A DNA stretch of 64,000 bases. Source: Sphingomonas brevis. Its GTDB lineage: Bacteria; Pseudomonadota; Alphaproteobacteria; Sphingomonadales; Sphingomonadaceae. Made by a program: the position numbers and the translations under genes. The DNA is taken from assembly GCF_023516505.1 (NCBI RefSeq), contig NZ_JAMGBB010000001.1:372001-436000 (forward strand). Reading direction: 5' to 3'. The notes beneath the pieces are model-generated. The model was not told where the DNA came from. It saw only the letters and a list, made by a program, of their open reading frames with translations, and ran no database searches. Positions 56,780 through 64,000 of this stretch are shown one piece after another. The stretch's first letter is position 1; every line of letters begins with the position of its first letter.

Positions 56780-56808
56780 AAAGGGCGGCCCAAGGCGGGC
56801 CGCCCTTT
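56780..56808. terminator. Bidirectional intrinsic terminator
   Basis: AAAGGGCGGCCC (56780-56791) pairs perfectly with GGGCCGCCCTTT (56797-56808) between the peptidase and rpsD. Confidence 0.85.
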
Positions 56809-56831
56809 GTCGATCGAGCTGTCCGTTAAGA

Positions 56832-57446
56832 TCAGCGCGAATAGAATTCGACCACCAGGTTCGGCTCCATGCGGACCGGATAGGGCACTTCGTCAAGCGT
56901 CGGGACGCGGGTGAAGGTCGCCTTGGCGGTACCGTCGATGACGACATAATCGGGCACGTCGCGCTCGGCGAGGCTCTGCGCCTCCATCACCAGCGCCATT
57001 TCCTGCGCTTTCGGCCCAAGCGTGATTTCGCTGCCGACGTCGACGCGGCGTGAGGCGATGTTGCACTTCACGCCATCGACGCGGATGTGGCCGTGGCTGA
57101 CCAGCTGACGCGCGGCCCAGATGGTCGGCGCGAACTTCGCGCGATAGACGATCATATCCAGTCGACGCTCGAGCAGGCCGATCAGGTTCTGCGAGGCGTC
57201 GCCCTTCATCCGGCTGGCTTGCTGGAAGGTCTGCTTGAACTGCTTCTCGGTGACGTCGCCGTAATAGCCCTTGAGCTTCTGCTTGGCGCGAAGCTGGATG
57301 CCGAAATCCGACACCTTGCTCTTGCGACGCTGGCCGTGCTGGCCGGGACCATATTCGCGGCGGTTGACCGGGCTCTTCGGGCGACCAAAGACGTTCTCGC
57401 CCATCCGGCGGTCGAGCTTATACTTGGCGCTGCTGCGCTTCGACAT
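56832..57446 (-). CDS. rpsD: 30S ribosomal protein S4
   Basis: Ribosome assembly protein of 204 residues. [40 protein letters not shown], the S4 RNA-binding domain [20 protein letters not shown] and [18 protein letters not shown]. Here it stands alone rather than in the alpha operon, as in many alphaproteobacteria. Confidence 0.98.
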   Translation of the reverse strand: MSKRSSAKYKLDRRMGENVFGRPKSPVNRREYGPGQHGQRRKSKVSDFGIQLRAKQKLKGYYGDVTEKQFKQTFQQASRMKGDASQNLIGLLERRLDMIVYRAKFAPTIWAARQLVSHGHIRVDGVKCNIASRRVDVGSEITLGPKAQEMALVMEAQSLAERDVPDYVVIDGTAKATFTRVPTLDEVPYPVRMEPNLVVEFYSR

Positions 57447-57624
57447 GATTACACTCCAATTCGCGTTTCAAAATCGTCCGGAACCGCACCGACAGGCCGA
57501 AATGCCTACCGCGACCACCGCTTCACCGGACATGCAGGGTCAATTGCGAGCCGCGCGCCTAGCGGGGCAGGCCCGAAAGGTCAAGCTTTGCAAGGCGCTG
57601 GCGCTTTTGGCATGGGGTGCGCCC

Positions 57625-57933
57625 ATGACCGATATTCTCGATCCCGCCAACTGCCTCACCATGACCGAAGTCCGCGCCGGGGTCGACGATGTCGACAGGC
57701 AGGTGGTGGCGCTGCTGCACAGGCGTTTTGGCTACATGGACGCGGCGGCACGGATCAAGCCGGACCGGTCGGCGGTCCGCGACGAGTGGCGCAAGGCCGA
57801 TGTGCTGGCCAAGGTTGACGCGGCGGCGGCGGAATTGGGTATCGATCGCCTGCTGGTAGCCCGGCTCTATGAGGATCTGATCGAGACGTCGATCGCCCAT
57901 GAGCTCGACGTATTTGACCAGACGCGCGGCTAA
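57625..57933 (+). CDS. Chorismate mutase (AroQ/PchB-type)
   Basis: 102 residues with the CM_2 pattern VRAGVDDVDRQVVALLHRRF and AARIKPDRSAVRDEWRKADV, which has the catalytic Arg and Lys of AroQ helices. It would make prephenate, or cleave isochorismate like PchB. ATG 57625 was chosen; a longer frame to 57271 is antisense to rpsD and its leader. It ends in a 4-base overlap with trmJ. Confidence 0.86.
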   Translation: MTDILDPANCLTMTEVRAGVDDVDRQVVALLHRRFGYMDAAARIKPDRSAVRDEWRKADVLAKVDAAAAELGIDRLLVARLYEDLIETSIAHELDVFDQTRG

Positions 57934-58652
57934 CCGCGCCGGCGATTTTCGGCGAGCGCCCGCACGACGCCCCGAAGCGCCTGGATTTCACGGGTCGACC
58001 AGCGCGGCTTGGTCAAAATCGTGCGCAGGGTCAGCTTGGTCGCCTCGACACGGTCGGGCGGGAAGAAATAGCCGACCTGGTCCAGGGAGCTCTCGAGCTG
58101 GCCGATCAATCCTTCGAGCTCGGTCATGGCGGCAGGCGGTTCCAGCTCCTTGGCCGTGGGCTGGTTGAGGGACGTGCCGCGCGACCATTCATAGGCTAGC
58201 AGGATGACCGCCTGGGCGAGGTTAAGGCTTCCGAACTCCGGATTTATTGGAACGGTGACGATGGCGTTCGCGAGGGCAACATCCTCGGTCTCGAGCCCCG
58301 ACCGTTCGGGACCGAATAGAATCGCAGTGCGGCCCTCGGTCGAATGAATCTCCCGCGCCATCGCTTCGGGGTCGATCACCGGCATGACCAGGTCGCGGCG
58401 GCGGACTGTCGAGGCGAAGACCAGGCTGCAGTCGGCGATAGCTTCGACAGTGGTTTCGAAAACCGCAGCGGAATCCAGCAGCGCATCGGCACCACTGGCG
58501 GCAGGACCGGCGTCGGGATTGGGCCAGCCATCGCGAGGCGCGACGAGGCGCAGCTCAGTCAGGCCGAAGTTGAGCATGGCCCGTGCCGCCTTGCCGATAT
58601 TCTGGCCAAGCTGGGGCCGGACGAGGACGATTACCGGCGGCGGCGCGCTCAT
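57930..58652 (-). CDS. trmJ: tRNA (cytidine/uridine-32-2'-O)-methyltransferase
   Basis: A SPOUT enzyme of 240 residues. Motifs: LVRPQLGQNIGKAARAMLNF, ILFGPERSGLETEDVALAN and GSLNLAQAVILLAYEW, with a C-terminal helical extension of about 80 residues typical of TrmJ. Last gene of rpiB-glyA-nrdR-trmJ, overlapping nrdR by 4 bases. Confidence 0.92.
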   Translation of the reverse strand: MSAPPPVIVLVRPQLGQNIGKAARAMLNFGLTELRLVAPRDGWPNPDAGPAASGADALLDSAAVFETTVEAIADCSLVFASTVRRRDLVMPVIDPEAMAREIHSTEGRTAILFGPERSGLETEDVALANAIVTVPINPEFGSLNLAQAVILLAYEWSRGTSLNQPTAKELEPPAAMTELEGLIGQLESSLDQVGYFFPPDRVEATKLTLRTILTKPRWSTREIQALRGVVRALAENRRRG

Positions 58653-59131
58653 AGCAGCTTGTTGTGGCCGGGCGGTGGAATGGCTTCCTTTTCGACCCGC
58701 TCGGCAATCTCGGCAAAGTCGCCTGGATCGCTAAAGTCTTTGTAAATGCTCGCAAATCTTATGTAGGCGACATGGTCGAGCGCTTTCAGCCCAGCCATCA
58801 CTGCCTCACCGATTCGCGTCGACGTCACTTCATCACCAAGCGTTTCCATTTGCCGCTGAACGCCGCTTACCAGCTGGTCGATCTTGGTGGCGTCGATTTC
58901 GCGCTTGCGGCAGGCATGGCCGATCGCCCGCTCCAGCTTGGCCCGATCGAACGGCTCGCGCTTGCCGTCTTTCTTGACCACGATAAGGTCCTTCAAATGG
59001 ACCCGCTCGAAGGTAGTGAAGCGGGCGCCGCAGCCTTCGCATTGCCGCCGCCGCCGGATCGCCGCGCCGTCTTCGGACGGGCGGCTGTCCTTTACCTGGC
59101 TGTCTTCATGGGCGCAAAATGGGCAGCGCAA
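58649..59131 (-). CDS. nrdR: Transcriptional repressor NrdR
   Basis: Zinc-ribbon and ATP-cone repressor of ribonucleotide reductase genes. 160 residues with MRCPFCAHEDSQVKDSRPSE, RRRQCEGCGARFTTFERV and the ATP-cone REPFDRAKLERAIGHACRKR. It follows glyA by 3 bases. Confidence 0.97.
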   Translation of the reverse strand: MRCPFCAHEDSQVKDSRPSEDGAAIRRRRQCEGCGARFTTFERVHLKDLIVVKKDGKREPFDRAKLERAIGHACRKREIDATKIDQLVSGVQRQMETLGDEVTSTRIGEAVMAGLKALDHVAYIRFASIYKDFSDPGDFAEIAERVEKEAIPPPGHNKLL

Positions 59132-59134
59132 CGC

Positions 59135-60442
59135 TTAGCTCTCGTAGATTGGGAAGCGGGCACAGAGTGCGCGAACCCGCTCGCCCACGGCCTGTTCGAC
59201 TGCGCCATTATTGTCGGCGCCATTTTTCTGAAGGCCGTCGAGAACGTCGGCGACCATATCGGCAATGTCGCTGAACTCGTCCTCACCAAAGCCGCGGGTA
59301 GTGCCGGCAGGCGAACCGACGCGGATGCCGCTGGTCTTGACTGGTGGCAGCGGATCGAACGGAACGCCATTCTTGTTGCAGGTGATACCGGCATGTTCGA
59401 GGCTCTGGTCGGCATCGGCGCCGGTAACCCCGAGCGGGCGAAGGTCGACGAGCGCAAGGTGAGTGTCGGTGCCGCCGGCAACCAGGTCGGCCCCGCGCTC
59501 CTTCAGGCGATTGGCGAGTGTCTGGGCGTTTTTGATCACCGCCTTGGCATAGGTTTTGAAGCCCGGCTCCAGCGCCTCGCCGAAGGCGACGGCCTTGGCA
59601 GCGATGACATGCATCAGTGGACCGCCCTGCAGACCGGGGAAAACCGCCGAATTGACCTTCTTGGCGATCGCCTCGTCATCGGTCAGCACCATGCCGCCGC
59701 GCGGACCGCGCAGCGTCTTGTGGGTAGTGGTCGTCACGACATGGGCATGGCCGAACGGGGTCGGATGCTCGCCCGCAGCAACCAGCCCGGCGAAGTGGGC
59801 CATGTCGACGAACAGATAGGCGCCGACTTCATCGCAAATCGCCCGGAAGCGGGCAAAGTCCAGATGCCGCGGATAGGCTGAGCCGCCGGCGATGATCAGC
59901 TTGGGCTTATGCTCCTTGGCAAGCCGCTCCACTTCCTCGAAATCGACCAAATGGTCGTCGGGCCGGACGCCATATTGGACGGCATTGAACCATTTGCCGG
60001 ACTGGGCCGGGGGCGCCCCATGAGTAAGATGCCCGCCGGCCGCAAGGCTCATGCCCATGATGGTGTCGCCGGGCTGTAAGAGCGCCATCATCACCGCGCC
60101 GTTGGCCTGCGCGCCGCTATGCGGCTGGACGTTGGCAAAGCCACAATTGAACAGCTGCTTGGCCCGCTCGATCGCAAGGCTTTCGACCGAATCCGATGGC
60201 CCGCAGCCTTGATAGTAGCGGCGGCCGGGATAGCCCTCGGCATATTTATTGGTGAGGACCGATCCCTGAGCCTCCAGCACGGCGCGGCTGACGATGTTCT
60301 CGGATGCGATTAGCTCGATCTGGTTTTGCTCGCGCTCCAGCTCCGCCTTGATCGCCGCGGCGACCTTGGGATCGGCATCGGCCAGGCGCTCGGTGAAAAA
60401 GCCCAAAGGCTGGACGTGAGTGAGGTCGGCAACGGTAGCCAT
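59135..60442 (-). CDS. glyA: Serine hydroxymethyltransferase
   Basis: Converts serine and tetrahydrofolate to glycine and methylene-THF. 435 residues with the PLP lysine Lys242 in [27 protein letters not shown] and [13 protein letters not shown]. It complements the glycine cleavage operon of this window. One-base overlap with rpiB. Confidence 0.97.
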   Translation of the reverse strand: MATVADLTHVQPLGFFTERLADADPKVAAAIKAELEREQNQIELIASENIVSRAVLEAQGSVLTNKYAEGYPGRRYYQGCGPSDSVESLAIERAKQLFNCGFANVQPHSGAQANGAVMMALLQPGDTIMGMSLAAGGHLTHGAPPAQSGKWFNAVQYGVRPDDHLVDFEEVERLAKEHKPKLIIAGGSAYPRHLDFARFRAICDEVGAYLFVDMAHFAGLVAAGEHPTPFGHAHVVTTTTHKTLRGPRGGMVLTDDEAIAKKVNSAVFPGLQGGPLMHVIAAKAVAFGEALEPGFKTYAKAVIKNAQTLANRLKERGADLVAGGTDTHLALVDLRPLGVTGADADQSLEHAGITCNKNGVPFDPLPPVKTSGIRVGSPAGTTRGFGEDEFSDIADMVADVLDGLQKNGADNNGAVEQAVGERVRALCARFPIYES

Positions 60443-60894
60443 CAGTCGCTATCCTGGAGGAGGTGGGAGAGCTGGTCGACGCGCCGCTGGTGGCGCCCGC
60501 CGGCGAATTGCGTGTTCAGAAAGGCGAGGACGATGTCCTTGGCCATGTCGCTGCCGATCAACCGGGCGCCGAAGGCAATGACGTTGGCGTCATTATGCTC
60601 GCGCGACAGGGCCGCCGACAGCGGTTCGTCGACCCGTGCGCAGCGGCAGGCCGGGTTGCGGTTGACCGCGATCGAAATGCCGACGCCCGAGCCGCAAATG
60701 GCGATTCCGCGCTCGGAGCGGCCGGCTGCAACCTCATTGGCCAGCAATTCGCCGAACTTAGGATAATCGACGCTTTCGGGGCCGTCGGTGCCGAGGTTGG
60801 CGACCTCATGGCCGGCCTCCCGCAGCCATTCGGCGAGCTCGTCTTTCAAAAGGTAACCGGCATGGTCGGCGGCAAGGGCGATGCGCATCGCCAT
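60442..60894 (-). CDS. rpiB: Ribose-5-phosphate isomerase B
   Basis: 150 residues of the RpiB/LacA family: [20 protein letters not shown], the active-site Cys in [17 protein letters not shown] and [13 protein letters not shown]-like segment ([16 protein letters not shown]). First gene of the overlapping operon. Confidence 0.95.
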   Translation of the reverse strand: MAMRIALAADHAGYLLKDELAEWLREAGHEVANLGTDGPESVDYPKFGELLANEVAAGRSERGIAICGSGVGISIAVNRNPACRCARVDEPLSAALSREHNDANVIAFGARLIGSDMAKDIVLAFLNTQFAGGRHQRRVDQLSHLLQDSD

Positions 60895-61020
60895 GACCTA
60901 GGACATGCCGCCGAGATTCGCCACCCTTCGTCGAAGCGTCGACCGCTTGGGCATGCCGGTCGAGTCCTTGTCGAACCTTGCGGCAATTGCGCGCCTGCTG
61001 CCGGCAACAGGGAGGCAGAT

Positions 61021-62178
61021 ATGCGATCAATCGCTTCAGCCGCGGCACTCATGCTGGCCGGGGCACCGGTTTCGGCCCAGACGGTCGACGTGGCGCCGTT
61101 CACGGCCCATGAAATCACCCCCAGGATTCATTTGCTGAGCACGCCCGACGATTATTATGGACCGGCGATCGGCAACGTCGTGTTGATCGAGCAGCGCGAC
61201 GGCTTCGTACTGGTCGACAGCGGGCTTAATGCCGGAAACGGGCGGGCGGTTGTCCGTTATGCCAGATCGCTGTCGCCCAAGCCGATCAAGGCGGTGATGA
61301 TCACCCATTGGCACAACGATCATCCGCAGGGCATCTCGTCGATCCGCGACGCCTATCCCAAGGTCAGGATCATCGCGACGCGCCAGACCGAGGCAGGGAT
61401 GCTGGGGCCGGAAGCCTTCGACATCGGCTATGCGCCCGGTCCCAAGTGGGACGGGGCGATGAACATGCTGATCGCCAAGAACAAGGAGCAGTTGCAAAAG
61501 CTGCTTGAGGCGCCCGACACAGCGCCGGACCGGAAGGAGCGGATCAGGAAGGCGCTGGTCCAGTTTGACGCATTCGCCGGCGATTTCAGCGGCAGCTATA
61601 TCGTCCCGCCGACCGAGACGTTCGAACGGCAGCTGCTGATCGACGATCCGGACATGCCGGTCCAGATCCTCTATCTCGGCCGTGCCAACACAGAGGGCGA
61701 CGCAATCGCCTGGCTGCCCAAGCAGAAGATCGTCGCGACCGGCGACATCGTCGTGTCGCCGATCCCGTTCGGTTTCGGCAGCTATTCGGGCGACTGGATC
61801 GAGACGATCGGCAAGATCAAGGCGTTGGGCTTCACGACACTGATCCCCGGGCACGGGCTGCCGCAGAGCGACACCGCCTACCTAGACCGGCTGATCGCCG
61901 CGCTGACCGACCTCCGCACCCAGATCGCACCTTACGCCAAGGCCGGCATGCCGGTCGACGAGGTCAAGAAGAAGGTCGACTTTTCCAAGTCGATCGACAC
62001 GTTCGGAACGACCCAGCGTAGCCGCGCAAATACTCAGGCGCTGTTCTTCGACCCCATGACGGGAAGCGTTTATCGCGAGCTTAGAGGAGAGCCGATTGTG
62101 CAGGGCGAGGGCAGTCCCGAACCGGACGTGCCGCGCGATACGCCGCCCAAACCAAGCAGCAAGCATCACAAGAGCTGA
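61021..62178 (+). CDS. Exported metallo-beta-lactamase-fold hydrolase
   Basis: 385 residues from ATG 61021 with GGGAGG upstream; signal peptide about 1-20 (MLAGAPVSAQ). Metal ligands are in THWHNDHPQGISSI, then AIAWLPKQKIVATGDIVV and TTLIPGHGLPQ. The pattern fits exported MBL-fold proteins rather than a proven beta-lactamase. The Lys/Ser/Pro tail is hydrophilic. Substrate unknown. Confidence 0.9.
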   Translation: MRSIASAAALMLAGAPVSAQTVDVAPFTAHEITPRIHLLSTPDDYYGPAIGNVVLIEQRDGFVLVDSGLNAGNGRAVVRYARSLSPKPIKAVMITHWHNDHPQGISSIRDAYPKVRIIATRQTEAGMLGPEAFDIGYAPGPKWDGAMNMLIAKNKEQLQKLLEAPDTAPDRKERIRKALVQFDAFAGDFSGSYIVPPTETFERQLLIDDPDMPVQILYLGRANTEGDAIAWLPKQKIVATGDIVVSPIPFGFGSYSGDWIETIGKIKALGFTTLIPGHGLPQSDTAYLDRLIAALTDLRTQIAPYAKAGMPVDEVKKKVDFSKSIDTFGTTQRSRANTQALFFDPMTGSVYRELRGEPIVQGEGSPEPDVPRDTPPKPSSKHHKS

Positions 62179-62202
62179 CCATTTTTGAACGCTTGCAGGG
62201 CG

Positions 62203-62240
62203 CCCTCCATCTGTATTAGTGTATTAATACAGATGGAGGG
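62203..62240. promoter_or_regulatory. 38-base perfect inverted repeat over the ribosome-binding site
   Basis: CCCTCCATCTGTATTA (62203-62218), six bases, then TAATACAGATGGAGGG (62225-62240). A smaller palindrome, GTATTAATAC, lies inside at 62221-62230. The right arm includes the GGAGGG that should serve the next gene. TTGCAG at 62193-62198 and TATTAG at 62214-62219 could be a promoter crossed by it. It may be an operator, an RNA hairpin, or both. Confidence 0.6.
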
Positions 62241-62244
62241 GCGG

Positions 62245-63102
62245 ATGCAGAAAATGGTTCGCAGACTAGCTTTCGGCGTGGCGTTGCCGACCGCGCTTGC
62301 GGCGCCGGCGATGGCTGCCGAGCCTAATGCGGCGGCGCCGATCGAGGTTATGGTCGTCGGCAGCTACCACTTCGGCAATCCCGGCCTCGACCTCAACAAC
62401 GTCAAGGCCGACGACGTGCTGAAGCCGCAACGGCAGAAGGAATTGGAGGAGCTGGCGACGGCATTGGCCCAGTTCCATCCGACCAAGATCGCGGTTGAAC
62501 GGATCGCCAAGTCCCCGGCTTTGATTGACCACCGCTTTGCCGAATTGGCCCCCGCGGATCTGAACACCAATCGCGACGAACGTTATCAGATCGCATACCG
62601 GCTGGCGCGCCAACTCAACATGGCGACAGTCTATGCGATCGACGAGCAGCCCGATGAAACCGAGCCGGTCGAGCCGGACTATTTTCCTTTCGACAAGGTA
62701 GTTGCCTGGGCCAAGGCCAACGGCAAGGAGGCGGCGCTCGACGGCCTGCTGGAACAGGGCAAGGCGGTGACCTCGCAGTTGGAAAAATGGCAAGCGGAAG
62801 GGTCGATCGCCCACGTCCTGCTCAACCTTAACCAGCCGGCCCAAACCGAGCGGGACCAACGCTGGTATTATCGCGTGCTCGAATATGGCGACACCGACAA
62901 ACAACCGGGGGCAGAGCTCAATGCCTATTGGTACATGCGCAACGCCAAGATTTTCGGCAAGCTGATGACGGTCGCGAAACCGGGCGACCGCATATTGGTC
63001 GTCTATGGTTCAGGTCATAATTACTGGCTACGACATTTCGCGGCGACCACGCCAGGCTATCGAAACGTCGACCCGAGCCCTTATCTCAGGAAGGCCGAGT
63101 AG
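62245..63102 (+). CDS. Exported DUF5694-like protein
   Basis: 285 residues from ATG 62245 (GGAGGGG upstream; ATG 62233 is an alternative). Signal peptide about 1-23 (AAPAMAAE). It has VMVVGSYHFGNPGLDLNN, IAVERIAKSPALIDHRF, FPTKIAVE-like strands and DRILVVYGSGHNYWLRHFA. The GSYHF and GSGH positions recall the GTFH and GSGHLAG of the TraB/GumN proteins in this window, so a shared fold is possible. Function unknown. Confidence 0.8.
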   Translation: MQKMVRRLAFGVALPTALAAPAMAAEPNAAAPIEVMVVGSYHFGNPGLDLNNVKADDVLKPQRQKELEELATALAQFHPTKIAVERIAKSPALIDHRFAELAPADLNTNRDERYQIAYRLARQLNMATVYAIDEQPDETEPVEPDYFPFDKVVAWAKANGKEAALDGLLEQGKAVTSQLEKWQAEGSIAHVLLNLNQPAQTERDQRWYYRVLEYGDTDKQPGAELNAYWYMRNAKIFGKLMTVAKPGDRILVVYGSGHNYWLRHFAATTPGYRNVDPSPYLRKAE

Positions 63103-63378
63103 CTAGCCCTTGAACCATTTTTGCGCCTTGGCGCTGCGGTGCGGGCAACCCGGCCAGCAGCAGGGGCGTCGCTTGCCGGCCAATATGTCTTCCTTCAACC
63201 GGGCAAAATGGTCGTCGCGCGTTTCCTGCTTCTTCGGCGACGTCATCCAGCAGATCCACTCGTTGCGGGCGAGTGCGGTCAAGCCGTCCCAGCGGGCATG
63301 CAGGGCCGGATCGCGATCGAGCGCGGCCTGGAGGTCGTCGGGCGTCTCGTGACGAAAATCAGGCGATGCGTCGGCCAT
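63103..63378 (-). CDS. Small YdeI/OmdA-like protein
   Basis: 91 residues from ATG 63378; a TTG at 63390 would overlap the hemA stop. It matches the C-terminal part of YdeI/OmpD-associated proteins: LTALARNEWICWMTSPKKQE and ILAGKRRPCCWPGCPHRS. The larger family has an N-terminal domain that is missing here. Function unclear. Probably co-transcribed with hemA. Confidence 0.75.
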   Translation of the reverse strand: MADASPDFRHETPDDLQAALDRDPALHARWDGLTALARNEWICWMTSPKKQETRDDHFARLKEDILAGKRRPCCWPGCPHRSAKAQKWFKG

Positions 63379-63386
63379 CGCGGGTT

Positions 63387-64000
63387 TCAAGCCGCCTTGA
63401 CGGCCTGCAATTCCAGCCGGCCCCAGATCTCGACCAAGGCTTCGGTCAGCTCATCCATCATCGCTTCCGTGTGGATAGGGCCTGGGGTGAAGCGCAGCCG
63501 CTCGGTGCCGCGGGGAACGGTCGGGAAATTGATCGGCTGGACGTAAAGACCGTATTCGGCGAGCAAGATGTCGCTGATCCGCTTGGCCTCTACCGGGCAG
63601 CCGACCAGCAGCGGAACGATATGGGTGACGCTGTCCATGACGGGCAGGCCGGCATCGCGGAATTTGGCTTTGAGCATTGCCGCGCCCGCCTGCTGGCCCG
63701 CGCGCTCCTCCTGAGAGGCCTTGAGGTGGCGAACCGAGGCCAGCGCCCCGGCGACCAGCACCGGCGACAGCGAGGTCGTGAAGATAAAGCCCGGCGCGTA
63801 GCTGCGGATGCAGTCGATGATATTGCGGTCGGCGGTGACATAGCCGCCCATCACGCCAAATGCCTTTCCCAGAGTGCCTTCGATCAAGGTGACCCGGTCG
63901 GCGACTCCATCGCGCTCCGAGATGCCGCCGCCATGTTGGCCATACATGCCAACCGCATGGACCTCGTCGAGATAGGTGATGGCGCCATATTTGTCGGCGA
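63387..64000 (-). CDS. hemA: 5-aminolevulinate synthase (5' end cut by window)
   Basis: C4-pathway enzyme joining glycine and succinyl-CoA to 5-aminolevulinate. Only the C-terminal part (about 204 residues) is inside the window; the frame stays open to the edge with [23 protein letters not shown] lysine in [18 protein letters not shown], and [20 protein letters not shown] follows. It uses glycine, as does the gcv operon, and feeds hemF. Confidence 0.96.
   Translation of the reverse strand, partial: ADKYGAITYLDEVHAVGMYGQHGGGISERDGVADRVTLIEGTLGKAFGVMGGYVTADRNIIDCIRSYAPGFIFTTSLSPVLVAGALASVRHLKASQEERAGQQAGAAMLKAKFRDAGLPVMDSVTHIVPLLVGCPVEAKRISDILLAEYGLYVQPINFPTVPRGTERLRFTPGPIHTEAMMDELTEALVEIWGRLELQAVKAA

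Noticed and set aside
60463-61020. Long N-terminal extension of the metallo-beta-lactamase-fold protein
   Set aside because: It is antisense to rpiB; a signal peptide and ribosome-binding site mark the start at 61021.

Overview
The window is a gene-dense, high-GC stretch of chromosome from an alphaproteobacterium, most likely a member of the Sphingomonadales. Supporting signs are a C4-pathway 5-aminolevulinate synthase, a Rieske/cytochrome b/cytochrome c1 operon, split glycine dehydrogenase genes (gcvPA/gcvPB) behind a tandem glycine riboswitch, a TonB-dependent receptor of the sphingomonad type, a poly-proline outer-membrane barrel protein and REP-like 'CGTCATTGCGAG' and 'TTCCCGCGC' intergenic repeats. 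No rRNA, CRISPR array, integrase or transposase was seen.

Layout. 1-6.9 kb: end of an ABC-2 permease gene, a small secreted protein, argD-argF, hslO, a DUF3617-like protein, a possible small RNA, queC-queE and an Asn/Asp/Thr-rich lipoprotein. 6.9-13.9 kb: lipB, a membrane protein, the hemF-trmL pair, petA-petB-petC, apt and a MaoC-like dehydratase. 13.9-24.5 kb: the most accessory-looking part. It has a TPR-sulfotransferase, a TonB receptor, three putative 2OG-Fe(II) oxygenases and a TPR-aspartyl hydroxylase, interleaved with the housekeeping genes ychF, pth and rplY. 24.5-29.9 kb: two TraB/GumN-like proteins, glyQ-glyS and a small membrane protein. 30-37 kb: a Tad/Cpa pilus operon (cpaA-cpaB-cpaC-cpaD-cpaE-tadB-tadC) in which no cpaF is present. 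37-40.4 kb: a DadA-like oxidoreductase, rnhA-ispH and a lipoprotein.

40.4-46.7 kb: glycine riboswitch, gcvT-gcvH-methyltransferase-gcvPA-gcvPB-DUF938, tightly coupled except for a REP element before gcvPA. 46.6-51.8 kb: PAP2 phosphatase, PilZ protein, double-retropepsin protease, poly-Pro outer-membrane protein, L,D-transpeptidase and tRNA-Lys(TTT). 51.8-57.9 kb: folK, a GNAT, the aguA-aguB agmatine-to-putrescine pair, an S9 peptidase, rpsD and a chorismate mutase. 57.9-64 kb: the overlapping rpiB-glyA-nrdR-trmJ operon, a metallo-beta-lactamase-fold protein, a DUF5694-like protein behind a perfect inverted repeat, a YdeI/OmdA-like protein and the 3' part of hemA.

The strongest candidate for something unusual is 18.6-24.5 kb. 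rplY, pth and ychF lie in the same order and on the same strand, as in the compact operon seen in many bacteria, but oxygenase genes mostly on the opposite strand separate them. Together with the TPR-sulfotransferase and TonB receptor just upstream, this looks like an accessory hydroxylation/sulfation gene set that has settled in a translation locus. That functional reading is inference. Functions were assigned by reading motifs by eye; no database search was run.
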